A DNA stretch of 26,157 bases from an uncultured Prevotella sp. (GTDB taxonomy: Bacteria > Bacteroidota > Bacteroidia > Bacteroidales > Bacteroidaceae): assembly GCA_937922435.1 (NCBI GenBank), contig CAKZVT010000035.1, forward strand, positions 1 through 26,157, given 5' to 3'. This document shows, in pieces, positions 5,373-13,912 of the stretch. How positions within the stretch are numbered: the first letter of the stretch is position 1; every line of letters starts with the position of its first letter. The translations under genes were made by a program, and so were the position numbers. The notes below the pieces were generated by a model that was not told the DNA's origin, searched no databases, and saw only the letters and a program-made list of their open reading frames with translations.

Positions 5373-7694
5373 TCACGTACCCAACTTCACCTGCATGACC
5401 ATTCCGGGGATGATAGTCAGCTTGGCCGTTCCGTCCCTGCCTATTTCCACTTTTGAATAACAGGCCTCGACGACAACCTTGCCGTCAAGCATGATTACTC
5501 CCCATCGGTACGGACTGGTTTCTACGGCGCAATAATAGCCTACGGGCATCTGCATATTCCTGTATATCGGCGGCACGACTACCTTGTCGCCGAGCCGCAG
5601 TCCCCATTTCATCTCTGACTTGAACGGCATTGCGTCTTTCAATTCCTCCAACCGTTGGCAGCGTTTCTTTTCTTCCTCGCGTCGCCTCTCCGCTTTCTTT
5701 TCCGCAAGCGTCCTTTCCGCTTCAGCCTTAAGCCGGGGAATCACCACCTCAAAATCCTCGTCCACCGTTTTCGGATTCTCACAGGCTATGTACCGCTTTT
5801 TCCTGCCGTCCTCGGCAAGATAGTATTTTCCAATATTGTCCATTACCACTATCCCACCTCCCGGCAGCATACCGCTATAATGGTAGTAAGCCGTGTGGTC
5901 TCCTGCAAGCAGGCACACGCTTGCGTGCCCCCAGCGTGCGTCATCCTCGTCAACCTGCCTGCATCTTGGGTTGGCAAGGTAGTCGCAAATCCTGACGCAG
6001 AACCCGTAATTGAATATGTCGCCGGCGTGGATGCCGCGCCTTGTCTTGTAAAGTTCCTTCGTCCGGCTGTAATACACGCCGTCAACCTCAAGCAGTTGCA
6101 CCTGTCCGAACGCCACAACCTTGGGCTTCTTCGTGTATGTCCGCTCGTTGTACAAGTCGATGTAAGCTGCCTGCCCGTTGACGTCCGTCACCGAAAGGAT
6201 GTTGTCTTTCAGCAGTCTCGCCCTCGCATACCGTCCGAGGCGTGTCATAATCTCGCCGTTCCCGTTGACGATGCCGACACATTTATCCTTAAAACGTACA
6301 ACGGCTATCGCGCCGTCAACATCGAACATAGCTTCATATTGCGGCAATGCCGTTATTTTATCTCCTTGCTTCAGTCCGTACAGACCTGTCGTCCTGTCTT
6401 TGAATGGCCGCAATGTTGTGCTTGTTGCGTCCTCCGACAGACATATTCCCGTATTCAGGCTATCCAACAGTTGTTCATGCGACATCACTAATTCCAAGTC
6501 GCTTTCGTGCCGCACAATCTCGCTGTCCACGACGTTTCTTACCGCACAATCATATCCGTTAGTCCGCCGCCGTGCGTGTGTTACGCCTTTTCCTGCCAGT
6601 CGTCCCTCAAATATGGCCTGCCAGTCATGGCTGGCCGTAGGCAACCCGAACAGGCGGTAAAGCCCAACGTTGTCTATTATTACGCAACTGTCCTTGCCTT
6701 GTGTCTTCCTTAATCCACGCCCGACCTGCTGCAGATATTTCGATAGCGACAACGTGGGCCGCGCCAACTGGATGAACTCCACGTCTGGACAATCGAAGCC
6801 TTCGCTGAACACGTCAACATTGACCAACACCTGTATCTTGCCTTGCCTGAAGTCCTCCACCAAGTGCCTGCGTTCTTTAGCGGGTGTCCTGCTGTCAATG
6901 GCGACGGCATTCATACCTTTATTATTATAGTATGAGGCGATGTTCCGTGCGTGGCTGATGCTTATGGCATAGACGATGCCTTTCTTTTCGTTGGCATATT
7001 GTCTGACGCTTTTGTACAGTCTTTCGATTGTTGGCCGACGGTTGAGTACGGCGTTCATCTCCTTTATCTGATAGTCCCCGTCCACTCCACGTTTCTCCAA
7101 TCCATTTATTAACCGCTGGTCTTCACTGTCCGGACGTATGGACACATAATCAAAAGGAGAAAGCCAGCCTTGTTTGATGAAGTCCGCTATGCTGTCCGAA
7201 GTAATCAGCACCTCAAACAAATCCGTAAAACCTTTGCGGTTCAACCGGCAGGGCGTGGCGGTCATGCCCAACTTCTTGGCATTCGGATAGCGTTGCCACA
7301 GTTCTTTGTAGGTTTCAGCAAGGGCATGATGGGCTTCGTCTATCACAATTAGACCCGGATTCTCTGTCTTGACATCCTCCCAATGGAGTGAAAGCCATTG
7401 AATGGACAGCACTTTAACAATGCCGTCCTGTGTTTTCAAGCCATATCCATATCTTGCCACTATCCCTTCAATCTGTTCAACAAGTTCTCTTCGGTGTGCA
7501 ACAATCCAGACACGGCAACTTGCTTCGATTTTGTCTATCTTTAAATGTTCTGTTACGAGCGAAGCGAGTACATGCGTCTTTCCTGTGCCTGTCGGCATTT
7601 GCACAAGCACACTGCTATGACATTTCCATGCCTCAATGACACGGTGTCTTATGTCCTCCTGATAGTTACGTAGGATGTATCCTGCTTGTTCCAT
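5373..7694 (-). CDS. SF2 DEAH-box helicase with coiled coil and WG-repeat-like C-terminus (773 aa)
   Basis: This is a predicted ATP-dependent nucleic-acid translocase of the superfamily 2 restriction-helicase type. The Walker A loop is QMPTGTGKT (about 33-41), motif II is VIDEAHHA (DEAH about 120-123), motif III is GMTATP, and the arginine-finger motif is QQVGRGLRK (about 323-331). Residues about 390-640 hold beta-rich units of the WG-repeat kind (GLYGLKQGDKITALPQYEAMF; VGIVNGNGEIMTRLG). A K/E/R-rich coiled coil follows (about 655-690). The end has another such unit (KWGLRLGDKVVVPPIYRN ... RWGVIMLDGKVVV). The chosen start is the ATG; a GTG lies one codon upstream. No nuclease motif is seen. 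It lies downstream of rmlB on the same strand but behind a terminator, so it is probably a separate unit. Its role is unknown; DNA repair, defence or element maintenance are all possible. Confidence 0.85.
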   Translation of the reverse strand: MEQAGYILRNYQEDIRHRVIEAWKCHSSVLVQMPTGTGKTHVLASLVTEHLKIDKIEASCRVWIVAHRRELVEQIEGIVARYGYGLKTQDGIVKVLSIQWLSLHWEDVKTENPGLIVIDEAHHALAETYKELWQRYPNAKKLGMTATPCRLNRKGFTDLFEVLITSDSIADFIKQGWLSPFDYVSIRPDSEDQRLINGLEKRGVDGDYQIKEMNAVLNRRPTIERLYKSVRQYANEKKGIVYAISISHARNIASYYNNKGMNAVAIDSRTPAKERRHLVEDFRQGKIQVLVNVDVFSEGFDCPDVEFIQLARPTLSLSKYLQQVGRGLRKTQGKDSCVIIDNVGLYRLFGLPTASHDWQAIFEGRLAGKGVTHARRRTNGYDCAVRNVVDSEIVRHESDLELVMSHEQLLDSLNTGICLSEDATSTTLRPFKDRTTGLYGLKQGDKITALPQYEAMFDVDGAIAVVRFKDKCVGIVNGNGEIMTRLGRYARARLLKDNILSVTDVNGQAAYIDLYNERTYTKKPKVVAFGQVQLLEVDGVYYSRTKELYKTRRGIHAGDIFNYGFCVRICDYLANPRCRQVDEDDARWGHASVCLLAGDHTAYYHYSGMLPGGGIVVMDNIGKYYLAEDGRKKRYIACENPKTVDEDFEVVIPRLKAEAERTLAEKKAERRREEEKKRCQRLEELKDAMPFKSEMKWGLRLGDKVVVPPIYRNMQMPVGYYCAVETSPYRWGVIMLDGKVVVEACYSKVEIGRDGTAKLTIIPGMVMQVKLGT

Positions 7695-7725
7695 CACAAA
7701 AGAATGTCAAAAAGCTGTTAAAAAC

Positions 7726-7757
7726 AAATAAGGGCAAGGCATCTTTACGTACCTTGC
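7726..7757 (-). terminator. Terminator at the end of the polysaccharide operon, after rmlB
   Basis: AAATAAGGGCAAGG and CCTTGCCCCTTATTT form a long stem with one bulged base around CATCTTTACGTA. On the - strand it is followed by TTATTTGTTTTTAAC. It separates rmlB from the helicase gene. Confidence 0.75.
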
Positions 7758-7782
7758 CCCTTATTTCTAATTAGAAAGATTT

Positions 7783-8922
7783 TTACCTGTTCTTGTACAT
7801 CTCATCGTAATACCTTTGGTAGTCGCCGCTCGTCACGTTGTCCATCCATACCTGGTTGTCGAGATACCAGCGAACGGTCTTCTCTATGCCTTCCTCGAAT
7901 TGGAGGCTCGGTTCCCATCCAAGCTCCCTTTGCAGCTTCCTTGAGTCTATGGCGTAACGCATATCGTGGCCCTTGCGGTCGGTGACGTATGTGATGAGGT
8001 CCATGTCCTCGCCCTCCTTGCGCCCGAGCAGGCGGTCAACGGTCTTTATAACAACCTTGATGATGTCGATGTTCTTCCATTCGTTGAAGCCGCCGATGTT
8101 GTAGGTGTCGGCCGTCTTGCCTTTGTGGAAGATGAGGTCGATGGCGCGGGCGTGGTCTTCAACATAGAGCCAGTCGCGCACGTTCTCGCCCTTGCCGTAG
8201 ACTGGCAACGGCTTCTTGCGGCGGATGTTGTTGATGAACAGAGGTATAAGTTTTTCGGGGAACTGGTAAGGCCCGTAGTTGTTGGAGCAGTTTGTCACGA
8301 CGGTCGGCATGCCGTATGTGTCATGGAAGGCGCGGACAAAGTGGTCGCTTGATGCCTTCGACGCCGAGTAAGGGGAGTGCGGATTGTATTTCGTCTCCTC
8401 GGTGAAGAACTCCGTGCCGTAGGCGTGGTGGTGTTCCGACGATGCCTTAGTGGTGAACGGAGACTCAATGCCTTCAGGGTTGGTCAGTTCCAACGCGCCG
8501 TAAACCTCGTCGGTAGAGATGTGGTAGAAGCGTTTACCTTCGTAGCCTTCGGGCTTGCTTTCCCAGTATTCTTTTGCTGCTTGCAACAATGTCAGCGTGC
8601 CCATCACGTTGGTGTGGGCGAAGGTGAACGGGTCTTTGATTGAGCGGTCAACGTGGCTCTCGGCGGCGAGGTGGATTATTCCGTCGATGTCGTACTTCGT
8701 CATCAACGACTTGATTGTCTCGTAATCGCAGATGTCGGCCTTCACGAACACGTAGTTCTCCTTGTCCTCAACGTCCTTGAGGTTGGCCAGGTTGCCTGCA
8801 TACGTCAGCTTGTCGAGGTTGATGATGCGGTATTCGAGATATTTGTTCACGAACAGGCGTACTACGTGTGAACCGATAAAGCCCGCACCGCCCGTTATCA
8901 TTATGTTTCTCTTGAATTCCAT
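7783..8922 (-). CDS. rmlB: dTDP-glucose 4,6-dehydratase
   Basis: Second step of dTDP-L-rhamnose synthesis: dTDP-glucose to dTDP-4-keto-6-deoxyglucose, using bound NAD in the cytosol. It is a short-chain dehydrogenase/extended SDR protein of 379 aa. It has the NAD loop TGGAGFIGSH (about 10-19), LDKLTYAGNLANL, the substrate segment HISTDEVYGALE, the catalytic YSASK tetrad with SSDHFVRAF, and the NNYGPYQFPEKLIP and WLYVEDHARAI signatures. A histidine-rich EHHHAYGTEFF insertion precedes the YxxxK motif and explains a length somewhat above the most compact family members. It is the last gene of the rml set and of the operon. Function is secure. Confidence 0.95.
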   Translation of the reverse strand: MEFKRNIMITGGAGFIGSHVVRLFVNKYLEYRIINLDKLTYAGNLANLKDVEDKENYVFVKADICDYETIKSLMTKYDIDGIIHLAAESHVDRSIKDPFTFAHTNVMGTLTLLQAAKEYWESKPEGYEGKRFYHISTDEVYGALELTNPEGIESPFTTKASSEHHHAYGTEFFTEETKYNPHSPYSASKASSDHFVRAFHDTYGMPTVVTNCSNNYGPYQFPEKLIPLFINNIRRKKPLPVYGKGENVRDWLYVEDHARAIDLIFHKGKTADTYNIGGFNEWKNIDIIKVVIKTVDRLLGRKEGEDMDLITYVTDRKGHDMRYAIDSRKLQRELGWEPSLQFEEGIEKTVRWYLDNQVWMDNVTSGDYQRYYDEMYKNR

Positions 8923-8950
8923 ATTGTCTTAGTTTTTGTTTTGAATGATG

Positions 8951-9862
8951 TTATTTGATGGCTTTCATGTTACCCATGCAGACTTTCAATGAATCCGTCC
9001 AATAAGGCACTTTTACTCCGAATACCTCTTTGATTTTCGTCTTGTCAAGCACCGAATACGCCGGACGTTTCACCGGACTGGGAAACTCATCGCTGTGGCA
9101 AGGCTGAATGTCACAAGCTGTATTACCTGCAAGTTCGGCTATCTTTTTCGTGAAGTCGAACCAAGAGCATACGCCCTCGTTGCTGAAGTGATATATGCCT
9201 TTCTTGCTATAACTATTTTTCGGGTTTTCATTTGCATAATCGGCAAGCAGGGTTTTTATTACCATAGCCAAGTCGTAGGCGTATGTCGGTGTTCCAGTTT
9301 GGTCAAATACAACGGTGAGCTTCGGTTTCGTTGCCGTAAGGTTGAGCATCGTCTTGACGAAGTTCTTGCCGAACTCAGAGTAGAGCCAGGCAGTCCTGAT
9401 GATTACGTAATCGCAACCTACGGCCTCTATGTTCTTTTCGCCTTCAAGTTTTGTTTTGCCATAAACTCCAGTAGGCGTTCCCTTTTGATTTTCCCTGCAA
9501 GGCGTGTTGTATGGGTCGCCGCCGAAAACATAATCGGTTGAAATCTGCACGAGCAGTCCATTCACCTCTTTCATGGCTTCCGCCAATATCTTCGGAGCTT
9601 CTGCATTCAGCTTGTGGCAAAACGCTTCGTCTGTTTCCGCTTTGTCAACGTTGGTATAAGCAGCGCAGTTCACGATGCACCGTATATCTTTTTCCATCAC
9701 TATTTTCCGTACTGCGTCGGCGTCGGTTATGTCAAGAAGGATTGTCTCCACGCCTTCAACTTCGACCACATCGGTAAAAGTATAATTATCATTGGTGTCT
9801 TTGCAAACTATGCGCATCTCGTTGCCGAGCTGGCCGTTCGCGCCTGTTACAAGTATGTTCAT
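8951..9862 (-). CDS. rmlD: dTDP-4-dehydrorhamnose reductase
   Basis: Final step of dTDP-L-rhamnose synthesis: NAD(P)H-dependent reduction of dTDP-4-keto-L-rhamnose. The product is 303 aa, an SDR fold with the N-terminal loop MNILVTGANGQLGNEM. It also has VNCAAYTNVDKAETD, QISTDYVFGGD, the catalytic YGKTKLEGE (YxxxK), and IIRTAWLYSEFGKNFVKTM, all diagnostic of RmlD. The gene lies 28 bp before rmlB and 12 bp after rmlC on the - strand. Base composition is less AT-rich than the glycosyltransferase genes of the same operon. Confidence 0.95.
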   Translation of the reverse strand: MNILVTGANGQLGNEMRIVCKDTNDNYTFTDVVEVEGVETILLDITDADAVRKIVMEKDIRCIVNCAAYTNVDKAETDEAFCHKLNAEAPKILAEAMKEVNGLLVQISTDYVFGGDPYNTPCRENQKGTPTGVYGKTKLEGEKNIEAVGCDYVIIRTAWLYSEFGKNFVKTMLNLTATKPKLTVVFDQTGTPTYAYDLAMVIKTLLADYANENPKNSYSKKGIYHFSNEGVCSWFDFTKKIAELAGNTACDIQPCHSDEFPSPVKRPAYSVLDKTKIKEVFGVKVPYWTDSLKVCMGNMKAIK

Positions 9863-9874
9863 GTGTTGTCCGAT

Positions 9875-10435
9875 TTATTGTTGATAGGTAAATGGTGAAT
9901 CAAAGTCTTTCAGCAAAGGATGTTTCGTGTCCTTTTCGCTAAGTATTGCGTGTTCCGTAGGTATTTGCCAGTCTATCCCTAAGCTATCGTCAAGAATACT
10001 GATGCCACCGTCTGCTTCGGGATGGTAGAACTCGTCGCACTTGTACTGGAACACAGCCGTCTCGCTCAATACGGCAAAACCGTGGGCGAAGCCTTTCGGA
10101 ATGAAGAACTGACGGTGGTTGTCTTCTGTTAATTCAACAGCCACGTGCTTGCCGTATGTTGGCGAATTTTTGCGTATGTCAACGGCCACGTCAAGCACCT
10201 TGCCCTTTACGCATCTGACGAGCTTTGCCTGTGTGAACGGCGGACGCTGGAAATGCAGACCACGCATCACGCCGTATGACGACATGCTCTCGTTGTCCTG
10301 TACGAACTCCACATGACCGACTTTCTCATCGAACTCCCTTTGCGAGAAACTCTCGAAGAAATATCCTCTTGCGTCCTTGAATATGCGTGGCTCGATGATG
10401 AACACGCCGTCTATCCCTGTCTTTATTACTTCCAT
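9875..10435 (-). CDS. rmlC: dTDP-4-dehydrorhamnose 3,5-epimerase
   Basis: Third step of dTDP-L-rhamnose synthesis: double epimerisation at C3 and C5. It is a cupin of 186 aa, the usual length. Motifs are GVFIIEPRIFKDARGYFFESF, VQDNESMSSYGVMRGLHFQ (containing the catalytic His of RGLH), KLVRCVKGKVLDVAVDIRKNSPTYG, and QFFIPKGFAHGFAVLSE. The gene lies between rmlA and rmlD, with a 72-bp gap to rmlA that contains a small palindromic element. Confidence 0.95.
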   Translation of the reverse strand: MEVIKTGIDGVFIIEPRIFKDARGYFFESFSQREFDEKVGHVEFVQDNESMSSYGVMRGLHFQRPPFTQAKLVRCVKGKVLDVAVDIRKNSPTYGKHVAVELTEDNHRQFFIPKGFAHGFAVLSETAVFQYKCDEFYHPEADGGISILDDSLGIDWQIPTEHAILSEKDTKHPLLKDFDSPFTYQQ

Positions 10436-10467
10436 TTATATTACTTCTTATTTATTGTCTTTATTGC

Positions 10468-10506
10468 AAACCAGCTTCTCCCCACAGGGGAGATTGAGAG
10501 GGGTTT
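10468..10506. repeat. Small palindromic intergenic element between rmlA and rmlC
   Basis: The core TCTCCCC (10477-10483), ACA, GGGGAGA (10487-10493) is a perfect 7-bp hairpin. It is framed by AAACC (10468-10472) and GGTTT (10502-10506). Neither strand has a U-rich tail, so it is not a normal terminator. The compact form suggests a REP-like repeat, but only one copy is visible here. Confidence 0.45.
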
Positions 10507-10507
10507 C

Positions 10508-11416
10508 TTAATACTCTAAGTTCTTCTCCAATGTATCCTCTTTCTCGTCAAGAATAGAAAGCAGATATTTGCCATAATCGTTTTTCAGCATCGGCTGTGC
10601 CACTTCACGAAGTTTCTCTGCAGTAATCCAACCTTTCCGATAAGCGATTCCCTCTAAACAAGCGACTTTCAGACCTTGACGTTTCTCCAACACCTCAATG
10701 AAAGTCGATGCTTCCGACAGAGAGTCATGCGTGCCTGTATCAAGCCATGCGAAGCCGCGACCCATCGTCTGCACTTTCAATTCATTGTCATGCAGAAACT
10801 CCTGGTTCACCGTTGTGATTTCAAGTTCCCCACGAGCAGAAGGCTTGATATGCTTGGCGACTTCCACCACCTTGTTCGGGTAGAAATACAGTCCTACCAC
10901 GGCATAGTTGCTTTTCGGATGTTCCGGCTTCTCCTCGATTCTCAGGCAGTTGCCGTCCTCGTCGAACTCCGCCACGCCGTAACGCTCAGGGTCGCTCACC
11001 CTATAACCGAACACCGTAGCCTTGCCATTCTCCTCGGCATCTTTCACGGCTTGCCTTAACATCGCTGTCAGTCCGGCACCGTAGAAAATGTTGTCACCTA
11101 ATATAAGGCAGGCACAATCATCACCAATGAACTCCTCCCCGATTATGAACGCCTGTGCCAGTCCGTCAGGCGAAGGCTGTTCGGCATACTCAAACTTTAC
11201 CCCGAAGTCGCTGCCGTCACCCAACAGCCTTTTGAATCCTGGCAGGTCGTAAGGCGTCGAGATAATAAGTATCTCCCTGATGCCGACAAGCATCAGCACC
11301 GAGATGGGATAATAAATCATCGGTTTATCGAAAATCGGGATTAGCTGCTTGCTGATTCCCTTGGTGATGGGGTACAGGCGTGTACCGCTGCCACCAGCTA
11401 ATACTATGCCTTTCAT
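10508..11416 (-). CDS. rmlA: Glucose-1-phosphate thymidylyltransferase
   Basis: First step of dTDP-L-rhamnose synthesis: glucose-1-phosphate plus dTTP to dTDP-glucose. The product is 302 aa, a typical length. The nucleotidyltransferase signature is MKGIVLAGGSGTRLYPIT, followed by SKQLIPIFDKPMIYYP, YAEQPSPDGLAQAF, and ILGDNIFYG with the metal-binding Asp. It also has FDEDGNCLRIEEKPEHPKSNYAVVGLYFY and GRGFAWLDTGTHDSL, all diagnostic of RmlA. It begins the rmlA-C-D-B order and sits 33 bp after a GT4 gene. Function is secure. Confidence 0.96.
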   Translation of the reverse strand: MKGIVLAGGSGTRLYPITKGISKQLIPIFDKPMIYYPISVLMLVGIREILIISTPYDLPGFKRLLGDGSDFGVKFEYAEQPSPDGLAQAFIIGEEFIGDDCACLILGDNIFYGAGLTAMLRQAVKDAEENGKATVFGYRVSDPERYGVAEFDEDGNCLRIEEKPEHPKSNYAVVGLYFYPNKVVEVAKHIKPSARGELEITTVNQEFLHDNELKVQTMGRGFAWLDTGTHDSLSEASTFIEVLEKRQGLKVACLEGIAYRKGWITAEKLREVAQPMLKNDYGKYLLSILDEKEDTLEKNLEY

Positions 11417-11449
11417 AATGGTTTTAACTCATGTGCAAATTATATAGAA

Positions 11450-12583
11450 CTATAAGCATTTTGTGTGCAATGACTTTTCATAACATTTTTTACAGGCTTC
11501 TATTTCTTTCGGTAAAACAAACAAGTCTTTAGCTCTTTTATATCCGGCTTCTGCAAACCTGTCGTGCAATGTAGCATCATTTATCAATTTGTCTATTGCC
11601 CTGGCATAAGCGATAGTATCCCCATTCGATACTTCCAAACATGTTTTGTCTTTAATGGAAACCCAATTTACACCGCTACCCTCAATCGTAAATGTAACAG
11701 CAGGTAATCTGCAATACATTCCTTGTGTTAAAGACAGACCAAATGCCTCATTCTTCGTTATACTCGGGAAAGCAAGAACTCGTGAAGCATATAGATAACA
11801 TCTTAAATCGTCATCACTTACTTTACCAATAAAATTAACCCTACTTGAATGGCATGAAGATTTCAACTTCTCGGTTAAAGGCCCATTCCCGGCTATTACG
11901 AATACGCAGTCTGAATTTACATACCTTTCAGCTTCCAACAAGTAAGGCAATCCTTTATATTTGATATGTCTTCCAACAAAAAATATTATCGGTTTGTTGT
12001 CGTATTTTTCATGTATTTCCTTAATTCTTGCATCGTCTTGTGGATGCTTAATAAACAAAGACTCGTCAATAGCACTTTGTACAATGTCTATCTTTTCCTT
12101 GAAAGATTGTAAGGGTTTCGAAAAATCCCTGTAATTCGGACTCGTCACCATTATCCTGTCAGCTCTTTTCAATAAAGTTGTTTCGACAGGTTTTATTAAA
12201 GGATATATTTTCCTTTGATTTATTATATCCATATGCCAATGTATCACTAACTTGACCTTACGGGGAATCATAGTCAACAATACAGCAGCTGGATATGGAT
12301 TGGCCCAATGGAAATGGATTATATCCGGTTGAAACTCGTTGATGGCCTTTCTTAAGATTGGGAAATACGATAAGGACAAAGCTTGCCTGGCAATTGTAAT
12401 TCGACTTCCGACGCGATAGATTCTCACCCCGTTTATTTCATCACACATATCTTCTTTGCCCTCATTAAAGCAAACAACGGCAACATCGTTTTCTTTAGAA
12501 AAACTATCAACCAGATATTTACAAGTATTCTCAACACCTCCAATATAAGGATAATAGTATTTTGAGATATGTAATATTTTCAT
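11450..12583 (-). CDS. Glycosyltransferase family 4 (377 aa)
   Basis: This is a cytosolic or membrane-associated GT-B fold glycosyltransferase adding a sugar to the lipid-linked repeat unit. The N-terminus MKILHISKYYYPYIGGVENTCKYLVDSFS is typical of family 4. The donor domain has IIFFVGRHIKYKGLPYLLEA, FVIAGNGPLTEKL, and AFPSITKNEAFGLSLTQGMYCRLPAV. Oddly, the usual E-x7-E pair reads E-x7-Q here (EAFGLSLTQ), so the second acidic residue is replaced. The start overlaps the hddC-gmhB stop by four bases (ATGA). That coupling makes it a candidate for the enzyme that uses GDP-heptose, which is inference. Donor and linkage cannot be read from the sequence. Confidence 0.88.
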   Translation of the reverse strand: MKILHISKYYYPYIGGVENTCKYLVDSFSKENDVAVVCFNEGKEDMCDEINGVRIYRVGSRITIARQALSLSYFPILRKAINEFQPDIIHFHWANPYPAAVLLTMIPRKVKLVIHWHMDIINQRKIYPLIKPVETTLLKRADRIMVTSPNYRDFSKPLQSFKEKIDIVQSAIDESLFIKHPQDDARIKEIHEKYDNKPIIFFVGRHIKYKGLPYLLEAERYVNSDCVFVIAGNGPLTEKLKSSCHSSRVNFIGKVSDDDLRCYLYASRVLAFPSITKNEAFGLSLTQGMYCRLPAVTFTIEGSGVNWVSIKDKTCLEVSNGDTIAYARAIDKLINDATLHDRFAEAGYKRAKDLFVLPKEIEACKKCYEKSLHTKCL

Positions 12584-13893
12584 TGTTCAATTATTTGCTT
12601 GATAGTATTTAACAAGGCATAAGGCTCATTTTCTCCAACTTTTATCGAATTCTTTACACCTGCATTCTCACCGGCTTTCATATCCCGGTCGCTATCACCA
12701 ATCATATAAGATTCTGGAAGGTCTATATTGAAATCTTTTGCTGCCTGGAGCAATAAACCTGGCTTGGGCTTCCTGCAATCACAATCACACTTGTACTCTA
12801 GCCTTTCACCAGGAAAGCCTTTGTCTGTGTGGTGAGGACAAATATATATTGCATCAATAAAAGCACCCTTCTTGCCAAGCTCCGTCTCCATCTTCTCATG
12901 GACGGTCTGTAACTCTTCAAATGTACAATCTCCACGGGCTATCACTGGTTGGTTAGTTACGACAATGGCAAGATAACCGCTTTTATTTATTGCCTTGACA
13001 GCTTCAGCGGCACCATCAATCAACTCGAATTGTTCTGGCTTTGTTATAAATCCGACCATTTTGTTTATCGTTCCGTCCCTATCCAAAAAGATAGCCTTCT
13101 GTTTGTTTTTTAAGTTACGGGCATGAACCTTTCCGCTTACGATGTCGTTTTCAACCTCGTAATATCTTTCAGGAGTACCCATGTCCTTGATGTATTCAGG
13201 AGTGTCATAGGCAAATATCCTTCCGCTCTTTATGTTCGGCTTAAGGACATCACGGTCAAGGTCTATCTTATCGGGAGTTTCAGGATGGCGTGGTATAAAA
13301 TTCTTTTTCGTTTCCTTTAAAAGTTCAGGAGAAATAATCTCTATTCCCGCGTTGACACGATTTTTGTAATAGGTACGTTCATCTTCCTTAGCCATCCATC
13401 GTATTACCTTATGAGTATCTTCAGGCATACCTCCTTTCACTCTTGGAACTTCTATTTCTGTTACCAACAATGAACTGTCAAAAGGATGACCGTTAGGATG
13501 GGACATCAAGCTTGCCCAAGCCTTATGTGACTTATGGAATTCGATGAAACGGTTGAAGTCCACATCCATTATTACGTCACCGCAAAGCAATAGGAAATCC
13601 TCCGTCAGTTGCGGCATTTTAAACAATGCTCCGGCAGTTCCTAAAGGATGGTCTTCTATGAAATATTCGATTTTCACGTCAAACTTGCTACCGTCACCGA
13701 AATAATCTTTTATTTTATCACCTAAATACCCTATGACAAGAATGATATCCGTCAATCCACAAGTCTTCAGGTTCTCTATCTGGTACTCCAATATAGGCTT
13801 GCCGCAAATGCTTATCATCGGTTTGGGCACATCGTTTCTGACGGAGGCTATTCTCGTACCTTTACCGCCGGCCATTATTACTGTCTTCATCAT
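12580..13893 (-). CDS. hddC-gmhB: Fused GDP-heptose pyrophosphorylase and heptose bisphosphate phosphatase (HddC-GmhB)
   Basis: Two enzymes sit in one 437-aa chain. Residues 1-255 are a nucleotidyltransferase: VIMAGGKGTRIASVRNDVPKPMISICGKP, then GTAGAL, then LLLCGDVIMDVDF, expected to make GDP-D-glycero-alpha-D-manno-heptose from the 1-phosphate. Residues about 265-437 are a HAD phosphatase of the GmhB type. It has LDRDGTIN (nucleophile Asp271), VVTNQ, the zinc site C352-P-H-H plus C369-D-C-D-C373, RKPKPG and MIGDSDRDMKAG. This phosphatase removes the C7 phosphate from the 1,7-bisphosphate. The gene follows gmhA and hddA, so the whole pathway is present. In many genomes these are separate genes. 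GTP preference is inferred from hddA next door. Confidence 0.92.
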   Translation of the reverse strand: MMKTVIMAGGKGTRIASVRNDVPKPMISICGKPILEYQIENLKTCGLTDIILVIGYLGDKIKDYFGDGSKFDVKIEYFIEDHPLGTAGALFKMPQLTEDFLLLCGDVIMDVDFNRFIEFHKSHKAWASLMSHPNGHPFDSSLLVTEIEVPRVKGGMPEDTHKVIRWMAKEDERTYYKNRVNAGIEIISPELLKETKKNFIPRHPETPDKIDLDRDVLKPNIKSGRIFAYDTPEYIKDMGTPERYYEVENDIVSGKVHARNLKNKQKAIFLDRDGTINKMVGFITKPEQFELIDGAAEAVKAINKSGYLAIVVTNQPVIARGDCTFEELQTVHEKMETELGKKGAFIDAIYICPHHTDKGFPGERLEYKCDCDCRKPKPGLLLQAAKDFNIDLPESYMIGDSDRDMKAGENAGVKNSIKVGENEPYALLNTIKQIIEQ

Positions 13894-13912
13894 ATATCAT
13901 GTTTATGTTTCA

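Noticed and set aside
5655..6491. 278-codon + strand frame inside the helicase gene
   Set aside because: Lies wholly over a helicase frame with clear motifs; its product has no recognisable domain.
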